Assembly (NCBI GenBank): GCA_005784505.1
Contig: VCAZ01000001.1
Span: forward strand, 14,369,597-14,433,596
From: Bagarius yarrelli
Taxonomy: Eukaryota; Chordata; Actinopteri; Siluriformes; Sisoridae
Direction of reading: 5' to 3'
DNA length: 64,000 nt
Shown: in pieces, positions 46,656-58,600 of the stretch
How the letters are laid out: the number at the start of each line of letters is the position of its first letter
How positions within the stretch are numbered: position 1 is the first letter of the stretch
Translations under genes and position numbers: made by a program
Notes under the pieces: model-generated
The model's database searches: none
Told to the model about the DNA's origin: nothing
Seen by the model: the letters and a program-made list of their open reading frames with translations, nothing else

Positions 46656-46713
46656 CTTGACATTTATGCAAGACAACACCTTATATCAAAAGCAACTACC
46701 TGAGAGGAAGCTG

Positions 46714-46902
46714 TACATTTACAGCACTTGGCAGACGCCCTTATCCAGAGCGACTTACAATGTTCCTTGTTATACAACTAAGCAACTGGGGGTTAATGGC
46801 CTTGCTCAGGGGTCCAACGGTGGTGGCTTGCTGGAGCCGGGAATTGAATCCACAACCTTCGGGTTGGTAATCCAATACCTTAACCATGAGCCACCACTTC
46901 CC
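46714..46902 (-). repeat. tRNA-derived SINE (family A), full length
   Basis: Tail TACATTTACAGCACTTGGCA with CTTATCCAGAGCGACTTACA, body CCTTGCTCAGGGGTCCAACG, and head with box B complement GGGAATTGAATCC and box A complement CTTAACCATGAGCCA. Low divergence from 40.4 kb. Confidence 0.9.
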
Positions 46903-47389
46903 AAGCTGTAGCTATATACAACTTAACATCAGCGCTACATGATTTCTCAAAGAGGGCATTTGAGGTATCTGAAATGCATGTTGAAATGAAAGAAGAATGG
47001 AGGCTGTAGAAATAGAGTAGGTGTAAAGGATGTAAAAGTGTAGGCCAGAAGGCACATCTACAGACAAGAAATAAAAGGCTGACCCTTATATGTGGAGGGA
47101 AGGATTTCTATCACTGTTTTACCAATTTCCTGCTTTATTCCTCTCCCCACTCTAGCTCCAAGCTAAAGAGGTAGGAGATGTATGAGAGAGAGAAGTAATA
47201 TATAAAACAGAAGTTAAACTGGAGTTGGACAAGTGTAAAAAGATTAGATACCATCGCCATGGTTTTATTTTTGCTGACAGAGTTTAATTACCTTACAAAT
47301 ACTCCAATTACAAAATTCTACAGCATGGCTTAACTTGGTTAATCAATTTCCATCTTGCTGCTGCTAAAAAAGCCTGTTAGTACCCCCTT
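46903..47389. other. No recognisable gene; possible conserved element
   Basis: The part at 47220-47370 is motif-rich (see findings). Confidence 0.4.
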
Positions 47390-47690
47390 TGTTTCAGTCT
47401 GTCTTTGTCTTGTGTGCAATGTCCCTGTGAATGTCTTTGTCATTTATGCAATCGTATTGCTTTTCCAAGTTTCTTGTGACTGCTACTGCTATGCTAATGC
47501 TATGCTATACTAAATCTATGCTAATCTGCCAATGCTAGTTCTAATAGTTGGCTCCTAGTTTAGTTCCTAGACCAGACCTTTACCTATTTGTTTGTTGGTT
47601 AGTTGCCTTTCTCCGAATAATCATGTCATGAAATGCACCTGCCTTTTCCCTTCCCTTGCCTGATTGTGTGGATATTTGAACCTTTGCCAA
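47390..47690 (+). mobile_element. LTR-like element end, unclassified
   Basis: Contains ATGCTAATGCTATGCTATAC repeats, GTTCCTAGACCAGACC, TTTGTTTGTTGGTTAGTTGC and GAAATGCACCTGCCTTTTCC. This layout (CTA-rich repeats, then T-rich, then a polyadenylation-like site and CTGCACCTG) recalls 3' ends of other fish elements such as those near 39.6 and 63.5 kb. Confidence 0.35.
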
Positions 47691-47920
47691 AATGGATTGC
47701 CAAAACTGATTATGATCGTCCAAGGGAAAGGTCCCACCTCAGACACAGAGGAACAATGATTGATTGTTTAAGGCATGAGGGGATAACAGACTGTTTTAAG
47801 GAGAGGTTAAATATCTCTTTACATACTGGGGCGAGCTGGTCAGCGCAGGATCTATCAGCGCAGTTTATTTTCTACTATGTTTATGGACTTTCACTAGATT
47901 TAAGGAGTAAATGTATAGAT

Positions 47921-48000
47921 TAGTGTTCATTCAGCTACATTAGTACTAATGCAATTCATCTTGGCTGAGGAGGACTGGGGTGCAGCCAGTGTAGCCATAA
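47921..48000 (+). mobile_element. Tc1/mariner MITE fragment
   Basis: GATTAGTGTTCATTCAGCTA, CATTAGTACTAATG, then GAGGAGGACTGGGGTGCAG: about 80 bases of the family's interior. Confidence 0.65.
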
Positions 48001-48479
48001 GCGTATCTCAAACACACATACTGTACCATGTCTTTGTGTTAACAGTGTATGTTTCCTTGTTGCTGTTTGATTCTTTTTTTTAATAGGTTTACCATCAATT
48101 TGTGCCCTCGATGTTATGCAATCTGTGTTTATTTTTGATCCTTAGAAAGTCCCCCAGACTATCCCATTTCCAATAGAATTACACATTTAATCTTATTTCC
48201 ACAGTAATCAAATAGCACTGAGCAATGGGGATGTCACACTGCTCTCTGATCTCAAGTGATTTATGTAAGGGACGCATAGATTAGCATAGCACAGATGATG
48301 GCCTGCAGGGCATTTGCTATTATAATTATATTTGTCTTTAGAAGCTTGTACAGTTATTTATTAGATAAATATTTGTCTTTTTGGCTCGTCAGTATGAAAC
48401 AGGATTCCTTACTATTGAATGTAAACTTATTCATTTAAAATCATTTGACTTTAGCAATTATCTCTTCAGAATACAGATT
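48001..48479. other. No recognisable gene; possible conserved element
   Basis: Contains a motif-rich block at 48080-48330 discussed in findings. Confidence 0.4.
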
Positions 48480-48705
48480 TCAGTAACACTTTAGAATAAT
48501 AGTACATTGTTATCAAGTAACTCTGAAGGCAGTAATAGGTAGAACTACATTAGCACTTAATACTGTTAACTGAAATAGAAGTAAGATTGATTGGTTATTA
48601 TTAATTGGTCATGGTTCACATGGTTCTAAATGACAATAATTATTATTTAGTAGTTATCGAAGAACTACCTTTGTCCTAAATTAGCTATTACTTACTGCTT
48701 AGTTA
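48480..48705. mobile_element. GGTAACACTTTA-type MITE relic
   Basis: Starts CAGTAACACTTTAGAATAAT and continues with TAATAGGTAGAACTACATTA and GCTATTACTTACTGCTTAG blocks, like a very abundant fish MITE whose ends read GGTAACACTTTA. The right end is not clear. Confidence 0.45.
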
Positions 48706-48859
48706 ATATCGCTTCTATATTTTAATTATGTGTAAGTCTAGCATCAGACTATGGCTCTGTTAACTTCTTTTTTTTTAATTGTAGACACCTGAGCTTTATA
48801 TTATACATGTTTTTTAAATATCATAGTTTAGTTTGGATTTCACTTTCACTTCTATTATA

Positions 48860-49220
48860 CCACTTCTGGATTGTGTTGTGTGTCTGTATGGATTAGTGTT
48901 TATTCAGCTACAATAGTATTAATGAGATCAGACACTAATGTTGGGTGAGGAGGTCTGGGATTCAGTCTGTGTTCCAGTTCAGTCAGAGTCTGGGATCTGT
49001 ACAGGACACTCCAGTTCTTCCGCTCCAACCAGAACACATCCTGTCTTCATGCGACTTTGTGTACAGGCTTGAGTATGTAACTTCCAGAAAATAAAAAATA
49101 GAATGTTACAGAACACAAAGACATTCTAGACAATTGTGTGCTTTATAATTTTGAGAATACTTTAGGAAAAACATACTTATGTGGGTGGGCTGTTAACAAA
49201 CCTCTGGCCATAAAGTGTAA
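48860..49220 (+). mobile_element. Tc1/mariner MITE, nearly complete
   Basis: Family blocks in order: GATTAGTGTTTATTCAGCTA, AGATCAGACACTAATGTTGG, CTGTACAGGACACTCCAGTT, CAACCAGAACACATCC, ACAAAGACATTCTAGACAAT, and the right terminal AACCTCTGGCCATAAAGTGT ending TAA. The left terminal repeat is eroded. Confidence 0.82.
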
Positions 49221-49671
49221 CTATTATTGGACAAGTATTTAAAAAATCAGGTCAACAATAGAGTCTTAAATATAACAGTCTAAAAAATGCAAAAAAACCC
49301 CAATGTCAGCGTTGAGTAGTATGTCTAGTCTGTAAGGCACATACACACGAGGGGGGAAATGGATTCTGCTGGGTTGTGGTGCTAAAAATATATTAATTCC
49401 ATCTGCTACTCTCTCCTTAAATCTGAAATCGGTGACAAAAAAAGCATAACTAAAACAGTATATTGTGGAAGATACGTTTGTCTTTATTACAGCAGCATGA
49501 TTTTTACTGCAGGTCTAATTCGATCTTATTAGTCTATTTAACATTTTTTTCTGTAATTGAGGTCTGAGCCTTCCAAGACTTTGAGTTATTTCTTGGTTGA
49601 CAAAGATATGCACTTTATGGCTATCCTGTTTAGTGGCTCTTTATTGTTTTGTGAAATTCTATGTTTTGTGT

Positions 49672-49772
49672 AGCACCAGGGGGTCCTGGAGAAACGTTAT
49701 TTCATGTCACTGTGTACTGCATCTGCTATATATGGTTGAAATGACAACAAAGCTCCTTGAACTTGAACCTTG
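49672..49772 (+). repeat. LINE 3' tail fragment
   Basis: GTGTACTGCATCTGCTATAT then GGTTGAAATGACAACAAAGC and CCTTGAACTTGAACCTTGAA, the last being short tandem TTGAACTTG repeats. Matches fish LINE ends of the type TGAAATGACAATAAAGCTTC. Confidence 0.5.
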
Positions 49773-50314
49773 AACTTGATATGTGTTTAAGGTCTTTATT
49801 ATGTTAGAAGCCCACATTCTGCTTTATTTTTATTATCTTATTGACACTGGCAAGTAAGTTATTTTCCATAATATTTAGTGATAGTCATTATGTTATCAGC
49901 CCCAATACCAGTTGAGTAGAAACAAAATACCACCAGTTTTATACCACCACCGCCACGTTTCACAAAAAGGCATGATGTTCTTTGGAAATCAGCTTTCTTG
50001 GAATATTTTTAAATATAGAGCTATAAATATAAAAGTAAGTTTTTTTCATATAACTACAAAATGTGCCCAGATGGCTTTGAAATATTTTTTTTCTTACCCA
50101 AATTTTACGTGGTTGTTGTTTTAATGTTAAGAAAACCTTCTGTCTTGTTTCTCTTTGTATATTTAATTTAACAATTAACCTTGTCTTTATGCAATGCGGT
50201 AATTCAGATTAGAAATAAAAGAAACATTTTGGCTGTAGTAGTTGTTTCACTGGATTTCCCGATTTTTTTTTTTTAAGTGACTAATGCTTCACATCACTTC
50301 ATAACTGTAGGGCC
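49773..50314. other. No recognisable feature
   Basis: AT-rich intergenic sequence. Confidence 0.5.
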
Positions 50315-50422
50315 AATTGTCCGCCAGAACTAAATTTATTCTAGATATGTCTACTTGAAAGGCTGGAACAAATTACTCGAGGGGCCAGGTTTGGCCTGCG
50401 GGCAACAAATTGAATAGCCCTG
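50315..50422. mobile_element. hAT-type element end
   Basis: GAGGGGCCAGGTTTGGCCTG, CGGGCAACAAATTGAATAGC and terminal CCCTG. Ends with a GGCC-GGCCTGCGGGC block and CCCTG are common in hAT transposons of vertebrates (Charlie-like). Confidence 0.5.
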
Positions 50423-51134
50423 GTATAATTCATGAGACCCTATTCAGAGAAGTGATGCACATGATGTCCAGAACAGGTCCACTGCTTCCAGGTTTGTCCC
50501 TTATATAAATAAATAATGTCTCAACTACAGACTAATGACTCATCTATCACGCACTAGTTTTAATAGGCTTGAAGAAAACACTGGCATTTAATGTCAGTTA
50601 CCGTTAATATTAGCTTTCATCTACAAGCTGTCAGTTTTTCGTGTTATATTGATTTTTTTTTCCCAGCTCATGATTTCTATTAAAGAAATACTACAAATGA
50701 TAAATAAACTGTCCAAAACCAAAGTCTCTAAGTGGTTTTAATCATTCGTAACATTATTTGTAAAGGATTGTTGTGGACCTCTTGTGTAGGGAATTGGCTT
50801 TAGCCATACACGACTTTTTCACTGCATGGCAGTCCTATAGAAGAAAAGGAGTGACCAGAAATGCTGGTTATACATAGAAATGCAGATTAGAGGCTGATAG
50901 ATATACTAATCAAATGCAAAAACTGTCCTTAGACCTTCCTGATCCATGCTGATGCTCACTGAATGGACATCAAATGGTAAGGGCTCCAGCAGAAAGAAAT
51001 TAGAGTGAAACATGTAATGAACTCAGAAACATGGCCAATTTATAAGTTGGTCAAATCTCCTAGTCGCAAATTTGTTTGAATGTAGACATATGTAGACTGG
51101 ATTTCATCTATAAATGTCCTGTCTACCCAGATGA
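50423..51134. other. No recognisable feature
   Basis: Intergenic sequence. Confidence 0.5.
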
Positions 51135-51345
51135 AGTAGGGTTTCTCCTTGAGTCTGGTTTATTCTAAGGTTTCTTTCTAACCCCAGGGAGTTTTTAGTT
51201 ACCACAATTTGCTCAGTGAGGATAAATTTCAATTTAATGGTTTTTTTTTAATTGTCATTTTTTATTAAAATGTTGTATTTCTGTGTAGCTGCTTCGAAAC
51301 AGTGTCTATTCAACAAATTCTTTTCCAATAACATTAAAATTATGT
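51135..51345 (+). repeat. L2-type LINE 3' UTR relic
   Basis: GGTTTCTCCTTGAGTCTGGT, TAAGGTTTCTTTCTAACC, CAGGGAGTTTTTAGTTACCA and GTAGCTGCTTCGAAACAGTG parallel the 3' UTR of the L2-type LINE at 42.9-43.1 kb, in the opposite orientation. Confidence 0.65.
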
Positions 51346-52104
51346 GATTATGACTTGAAATGCAAGCACAATACAAAAAAATTCGACGGAGCCGAGTTCA
51401 GCTCCAACAAATACAGCGATGGAACCTGACGTTCTATCACTAGTGACTGGGCTATTTCACAATATACTGATTTCTTTAACAAGCTGTCAGATTTGTTTTG
51501 ATTAAATAACACCGTCAAAAGCCTGTTGTTCTTATCAGATGTGACGTTAAAGGTAAACAAATAAATTATTAGGAATTTCCACATTCCAATTTATCTGGAC
51601 CACAAGTAACTTTTCCCCTGCTAAATACACAGAGCTACATATCAGTTTGCTTAGAAAATGAGAATTGCATTGGGGCCTTTGCAATGCTTTTATCTTTGTG
51701 TACTCATATTATTGATGACTGGCTGATGTGTGGACAGTTCCAACAGTCAGTGATGAGCCAGACAGACTTATATAAGCTACCTCTAAAATTAAACTTTTAA
51801 AAGAGCCATTTGACAGCTGTGTAGATTATTAAACATTAATTTTAACTCATGTGCAATGTGAGCTTTTATTGCGTAAGATGATTCCAAAAGCAGTCAGACA
51901 ATTATGTCTAACCAAACATTACAATGAAGCGTTGGCTGATGCTTAAGTATCAGCAAGCCATAGCAAAAAATATATTTTATTTTTGGTTAAAGGCTGGATG
52001 CTAGTGCTGTCACATTTTCATGAACTACTAATAGGATTGCATGTACTGCTGTGGACTAACAATACTTTTGTGGTGTTTTTGTATGAACCACCACCAAACA
52101 GAAA
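51346..52104. other. No recognisable feature
   Basis: Intergenic. The palindromic-looking AGCCGAGTTCAGCTCCAAC near 51390 may be part of an old transposon. Not resolved. Confidence 0.4.
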
Positions 52105-52545
52105 ACCTCAAAAGGTCAGGTCTTAAAAGAATTTGGACACCCAACCAACACATTTAGAAGTGTTTTTATTCTTATTCTCATTCCTATAATAACCTCCTGG
52201 ACACCTGCATTCTTCCACTTTAGCCATAACACACTATGCTTGCATGGAATGCAAGGATAGGGCGGCACTGTTGCCTCACAGCAAAAAGGTCCCGGGTTCG
52301 ATTCTCGTACAGGGGTCTTTCTGTGTGGAGTTTGCATGTTCTCCGTGCGTATGTTAGGTGAGTGAGTGTGAAGTACGAGTGAAAATAGCCTCAGTGCTGG
52401 CATGGCATTAAAAGGTAAACAAATAAATAACAGGGTTTGTTTCTTAGTTCCAGCGAAGGAATAATGGAATGCCACAACATTTAAAGACATACTAGACAAC
52501 TGCATGCTTCATGTGCCAACAGATAAGGATGGGTTTTGTTTACTA
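52105..52545 (+). mobile_element. Tc1/mariner MITE relic split by a tRNA-like retroposon
   Basis: The left piece (AATTTGGACACCCAACC, CCTATAATAACCTCC, TTCTTCCACTTTAGCC; 52130-52225) and right piece (TTAGTTCCAGCGAAGGAATA, AAAGACATACTAGACAACTG; 52445-52510) are family blocks in the right order. The intervening 52258-52375 is the insertion below. Confidence 0.55.
52258..52375 (+). repeat. tRNA-derived retroposon head
   Basis: GGCGGCACTGTTGCCTCACA then box B GGTTCGATTCT (52295-52305) and TGTGGAGTTTGCATGTTCTC. This head is widespread in fish, normally ending with the RTE-like tail found at 10.27 and 42.07 kb. Box A is degraded, so it is not a tRNA gene. Confidence 0.7.
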
Positions 52546-52821
52546 ATTCTGTGGAGGATTTGCTTTGCCACTATAAAGATATGGTTTGCCATTGTTGCTT
52601 ACAAATGCCTCTGTGGTTGAAACTGCAGAAATTTTAACAGTCACGTTCAGTGTGTGAAAAAATACTAAGCGTGCTAATATATATTCAAACACATTGGCAC
52701 ACACACAAATCTATGCACACCACTTTTGGAGACACTTTCTATGGAAAAGTATAAAGCACTAAGATAATACGCCTCTGTCTTTCCAGAGAGTAAGTAAAAG
52801 AGTAGAAACTTTTTATGCTGC

Positions 52822-52849
52822 AATTATTATTATTATTATTATTATTACC
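52822..52849 (+). repeat. (ATT)n microsatellite
   Basis: Nine consecutive ATT units. Confidence 0.9.
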
Positions 52850-53444
52850 ATTGTAAAGAGAATGGGATGTTCTTTTTTTTTGTAAATAAGAGAATCTGTC
52901 ATGTTCAATTTAATTTGTCCGCAGCTCTTTATTTCATTTAATTTGTTTTGCCATGCTAATTTATTTCCTCATAATGTCACAAAGGAAAAGCAAAACTTTT
53001 ACATTAGAAAAATAGAAAATGTTAAATCTCTATTAAAAACTATGGTAATCTCATAACTGTTACATTTAATAACACTCAGCATTTATTAATAAAACTATGT
53101 TTTATTAGGAGTAAAAAATAACCAAATTGTGAACAAGCCACTACAAAAATGTACATAAAAAAGACTAAATATTAAATAAATGTTTTTGAATATCACATAA
53201 GATAAAATGTAAGAAAAACGAAACTTCTTCTTTTTCTCCTTTTACAAATACAATACAAAGACACAGCATATCCACAGACTTAACAGATAAGTAGACAAGT
53301 AAATGATGCATCAGTGAATGTAAATTTACCAAATATCTTACTTTTGTTAATCACCTGTCAAAATATACAGAACTTATTGTGATAGCGTGCATATTTTTCT
53401 CACATAACCCCTTAAAAATGTATTTTCAATGTAACCTTTCTTTA
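52850..53444. other. No recognisable feature
   Basis: AT-rich intergenic sequence. Confidence 0.5.
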
Positions 53445-53705
53445 TGTAATGTAAATGCCTTTATTTTGTCACGTATACTTTTTACAGCAGAGTGAAATTC
53501 TTTTTTTCGCATATCCCATCTTAGAAAGTTGGGGTCAGAGCTATGATACAGTGCCCCTGGAGCAGGAAGGGTTAAGGATCTTGCTTAAGGACCCAACAGT
53601 GGTTGGCTTGCCGGTGGTGGGGCTTGAACCCAGGTGTTTCTGGTCTCTATATCAGCATAGACCATTTAGTGGTCTATACCGCCTTAACCGTTTAGTGTTT
53701 GACTT
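53445..53705 (-). repeat. tRNA-derived SINE (family B), head rearranged
   Basis: Tail GCCTTTATTTTGTCACGTAT, body AGTGCCCCTGGAGCAGGAAG and box B complement GGGGCTTGAACCC are clear. The box A side is replaced by a small inverted repeat ATAGACCATTTAGTGGTCTAT-like sequence (53657-53677). Apart from the head it matches the copy at 3.8 kb. Confidence 0.82.
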
Positions 53706-53845
53706 ACACCTAATGTAGCTGCTTAGGTGAATAATCATTTTGTTGTTTAAATCCACTAATGGGAAACCATAAATAAGGTACTGGTATGTGTTTGGGCATG
53801 CCTACATACTAACCACCCCCATTTTTGGCCATTTCAGCTGGTTAG

Positions 53846-54192
53846 GTGTCCAAGTTTGTGGATGTCTCACCAGCACACCCACATAAGTGTATCTTTTCCA
53901 AACTGGTTCAACAAACAACAGTTGTTGTCTAAAATTTGTTGTACCATTACATTATTCCTTCGCTGGAACCGACTGAACCCAAGACCTCCTCAGCCAACAT
54001 TAGTGTCTGATCTCATTAATACTATTGTAGCTAAATGAACGCTAATCACCACCGTCACACAATGAAATCTAGTGGAAAGTCTTTCCAGATGTGTTGAGGT
54101 TATTATAGGAAAAAGTGTGGGACTAAATCTGGAATAGGATGTATAAAAAACACATACGGATAAGGTGTCCCAATATTTTTGACCACATGATC
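53846..54192 (-). mobile_element. Tc1/mariner MITE with both ends
   Basis: Left end GGTGTCCAAGTTTGTGGATG and right end GGTGTCCCAATATTTTTGAC are inverted terminal repeats of the family. The interior has CCATTACATTATTCCTTCGC, CAGCCAACATTAGTGTCTGA and ATCTCATTAATACTATTGTA. A large central part is deleted relative to the 510-base copy. Confidence 0.8.
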
Positions 54193-55494
54193 TAACTGTA
54201 ATGTAATTGGTATGCATTTTGTACCTGGAAATAAGGACGATTAATAAATAAAAAAAAGATGTTTCCTCAGCATAAACTTTTTGTAGAATGAGGGAACCCT
54301 GTGGATCCCCCCGTTGTTAAATAGACGAGTTATTGATTGCATCACCAAACTAACTGATCAAAGATCACACAAAAATGACAAAATAAGTTTGCATTTTTTA
54401 GTTTTTAAATATTAAATAAACCTTCATATTGGTTTAAATATCATATCATTTTCTTTGCTTTTGCAGTCGTTAGTATGTTAATTCTTTTGGGAAATTATTT
54501 ATGCCAAATCTGTAAATATAATGAAATGCATTATTTATATTTATATGCCCATGCAAATGCTCAGTTTTCTACTTATTAAAGGTGGCAGGTTGATGATTTA
54601 AGGTTCTGACCTGTTTCATTTAAATTTTTGCTATCAGTTTCTTCAAAGACCGACATAATAACCTAATTGTTAAATCTAGGTTACTAACCTGTGGTAGAAT
54701 CTGTCTAACCTCTGCATAATTTAAGAGTGTTAATTCAGCTTGTCTTTTTCCCACAGCGCATCCTGGTCCCATCTCTTCTCTAAGTAATACATAAACATGC
54801 CTAAATTATGTAAAAGAAAAAGAACAGCCCACCTTCTTCCATTTCACCATGGTCCATGTCTGATGCCTACATGCCTTTTGTCGGATCTGTTGGCTGTAGT
54901 CAGGGGTTAGTATAGACACTCTGGTCTATATTTTAATAGGTGCCTATGTAAACAGATTATAAGTGTTATTTACTGCACCACTCAGTGGTTTTAGTATTAT
55001 AATGACTTTTATATATAGATTTACTCAACAGGACAATGGGGTCCTCCTACAACTACTAAATGACAGCAAAATACTGTGATTTAGCTATTCTGCAAACACC
55101 ACATAACAGTTAATGATCTGTTCTTCACAAATATTATGGACTTTGGAAGCAACCTTGAAGTGACTAGGGTTTTATTGCTCAGCTTCTCACAAAAATATGG
55201 TCTGTTGGCATCTGGCTCTTTATCTGTCTTTAGCTGTTAAAAGAGTCTCTAAACTAAACAGAAATTCACGTTTCTGTGTAAGGATCAGAATACGGTTACT
55301 ATGTGGTGATCAAAATATTGTATCACAGTGATCATGGCTATTAACATTAAAAAAAGTGTGTATTACTGTGCCTGGTTTCTACCTTAAACAAGTATGAGGT
55401 TGAATAGATATTACACTGTCAAGTTTTCTTTAAGGTTTTTCTTCAAACTGTTAAAACCAATTTGTTGCCACAAATTTGTACACACTTGTATACA
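54193..55494. other. No recognisable gene
   Basis: AT-rich intergenic sequence. Confidence 0.5.
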
Positions 55495-55695
55495 GTAGAA
55501 TATTTTTGTATGCTATAGCATTAAGATTTGCCTTTACTAAAACATAAAGGTCGAAACCTGTTTCAGCATGACAATTCTTTTGAGTACACAGTAAGTATGA
55601 GATCAACAGGATTAACAAAAGTTGGTGTGGAGGAATTGTAGAGTTCAGCACAAAGTCCTGACCTCAGACAAACTGACCTCGGCCAAGCCTCAATA
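55495..55695 (-). mobile_element. Tc1/mariner MITE fragment
   Basis: CTATAGCATTAAGATTTGCC, AACCTGTTTCAGCATGACAA and TAGAGTTCAGCACAAAGTCC with TGACCTCAGACAAACTGA are decayed family blocks in order. Confidence 0.55.
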
Positions 55696-58600
55696 AATTC
55701 ACCACGCTTTCTTTTTGACAAGATAATGACACCAACAACAATGGTAACCACAGCTGCCTCTACAGCATTTGAAATATCCCACATTTGTTTCAACTTCATT
55801 CTTTTGGGAGAGAAAAAGAGAAAAACAAACTGGTTTTGGATATTTGACTCACACTTTCCTCACCTACACTTATTCTCACTGCTTTTGGAGTCCCAGTATG
55901 TCTCAAACCCCATGGGTTCTACTTTAGTACACAGAAATGTCCTCCCACCCGCACATACACACACCAAATACACACAACATAGCTAAGAATACAGTATAAA
56001 GCTAAAGACGGCAAAGAAGCAAGAAAAGCCTTTCACCAATAGGTACGTATTGATTTCGGCATTACTTCAGATGCGGTAAGGTCTTTGGATGGATGAGTGT
56101 GTAGAATATAAACAGTACTACACAGACCTGCTGACTGAGACTGTGGCTTTAAAGAAAAGCCAAATGTAAAGACAGGGCTCCTGTAGGCTAGCAGCATAGA
56201 TATATAACCTGAAAGCTATTAAACTGAGAGCTTTTGTGGCTCTTATGTTAAAAACCAACAAGAAAACGTTTAATACTTGAACTAATGTTATTTAACATGC
56301 AGTGTAAAAACAATTGCATTGAAAATAGCCAACCCTCAGTTAAACAGGAAAAGAGAGCATCATTGGAGCTGTATTCTAATATTAGAATACATTATAGCTG
56401 TAGATATCGTCAGAGATCAAGAGAAAAGCAAACCAAGCCAATGATCATGATTGAAAATTTTTAATCTCATATTACATGATATTTACCCACTCCTTCTTTT
56501 TGTCCCTTCGACTGCTCTTTCATCTTGTTTTATTCTGCTTATTCTGAAGAAAAAGCAGCCAGCTCTCCATTCCTCAATCTATTAAAAAATGGGATATGAT
56601 AAACAATTTTGATTTTGAGTGTTCTCTGCCTTCATGTTGAAAGACCCCCACCTGAATCTGAGTAGTGAGGGGTTTAATGTCTCTTCTGTGCTGGGTCTGG
56701 GAGACATTTCCTGGCTGACTGGACGGACTGGAGACTGAGGTGTAGCTCAAAGCACTGAATCCACTGATCTGCTCAATTATGACTACGATGCATTTAACTG
56801 TTTATGTAAGCTCTGTAAGCACAATGAGGATATCAGCAATGTTGGCATACTCAGGTGAACAGGGCTTTCATCCCCTAAGGTCTGGTTAAGTCTGAATTGA
56901 TATTATGGAAAGCTAATCAATGATGTAAATGAAAAAATAAGTACCAGGTGAAGTCTGTTAAAGGCGAGTCGGGTGAAGACTCACCAACAACAACTATATA
57001 CATGGCTGACAAAGCCTATAATTCCTAACCGCTCCCATGCTCAGCTCTGTTTTTTGTTAGTAATGCCTTACACATAGTAGGTCTAGTAGAACTGTAACAA
57101 AATTTTGGTTACATTTTGATATCAGTACACCGACTTTGGTTTATTTAAATTCACTATAAAAAAGTAGCTTATTTATTATAGTAAATTAATGAGGGTAATC
57201 ATTTTACTACTTATGATTACTGCTTTAATTTACTGCTAAAGTAGATTGTAGTAGAAGTTGAATACAACCTAAACCTACTGGGACAAAGGTGGCTTTTGTA
57301 AAAAAAAAAAAAGGTAAATTGAAAGTAAATGTATTATAAAAGATAATAAATCCTGGGCCAGAGATTCATCTAAAATATTTTAACAAATTTACCCTTTTCT
57401 GTATAGATTGCAGGTTGCAATAGAGTTTAATGTGTTTCATCAAAAAAATTTATAGTGTACAAGTCTATAAATTGGTCCAGTATTGTGTTTCAACATGTTG
57501 TCTAAATCTGATGCATCCACAATATCCTGATGGCCATTAGATTTGACCTGAGGGTATTGGTAGATTCTGTTGACTACAATATCCTGAAAGAAAAAAAATG
57601 TTCCAAGATCCCTGAGACAAGCATGATACACAGAGAAAATGTGCAATTGGACAGACTGAGCTATTGTATCTGGGCTTACCAGATAAGACAGCAGCAACTG
57701 TGGCCAACCCAAGACAAAAATAGACCATTCTTTTGACTTTTGTTTAGCAGACTGACATGCTGGACAGAGAACTGGGGTCTGTTTGTCCCAAGTGGTGCGT
57801 CCCTGTCTGAGTATAATTCATTTTAATATTTTTTCCTTTGAGTCTAAAAAACAGAAGTCAACCTGGCCAAAACTAACAAAAAACTAAACATCCTTGACCT
57901 GTACATAATATGCATTAATTTATCTGAAAGTACACACATGAACTTTGCTCTCTAACCAACACAAATCATGAGAAAAAAGGTTCAGGCCATAAAGGTCTTT
58001 TGAAAAGTTTTAGACAATAGTGCGGTGGGACGATGGAACATGGCACATAGCCCAGTGATTTGCTAATAAGTGTGGGAATGTAATGTAGCAATGGGTGGGG
58101 CCCATCAGCTAAAAGCTCTTGGTTAGATATATTATGTACAGCATTACTGGTCACCACCTTACCATTGATTCATATAGTTTGCTTCCTACTTGGAAGGTCG
58201 TTTTTATCAGATAACATGATGGAGAACCTACAAACACCGCAAGGTGGGTATGCATCAAGACTTTACTCTATTAAGCCAAAACAACCAAATCACTGTCTGT
58301 CTTCAAGTGACAATTGAATACCAACCTCTTTTACCTTTCTGTAAAAAGTTACGTCCGTGTCCAAAACAAAATGCCTTCCTACCATACATATGCAACAAAA
58401 ACAGTATGTGAGATAGAAGTATGTCCAGGTTTACAGTATCCCAGAAAAATCTGGTAAAAAAACAAACAAGTATGCTTTGGAAAAAACAATGTTCCTGATG
58501 GTTATTTTTTTTGTTCCTGGTTTACCATCATACAAGTAAACATTATCTGACAGATGTTACTTAGATATTTGCATTTATGAATGCATTTGTGAGTCATATT

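Noticed and set aside
19691..46902. tRNA genes at SINE heads (19.7, 40.4 and 46.7 kb)
   Set aside because: Box A and B are present but no cloverleaf is kept and the bodies and tails are SINE sequence.
53455..53718. 87-codon plus-strand frame
   Set aside because: It lies entirely within a SINE of family B; similar frames occur in the copies at 3.8 and 27.3 kb.
57440..57736. Overlapping frames of 60-90 codons on both strands
   Set aside because: No domain, no splice context and mutual overlap; openness is likely by chance.
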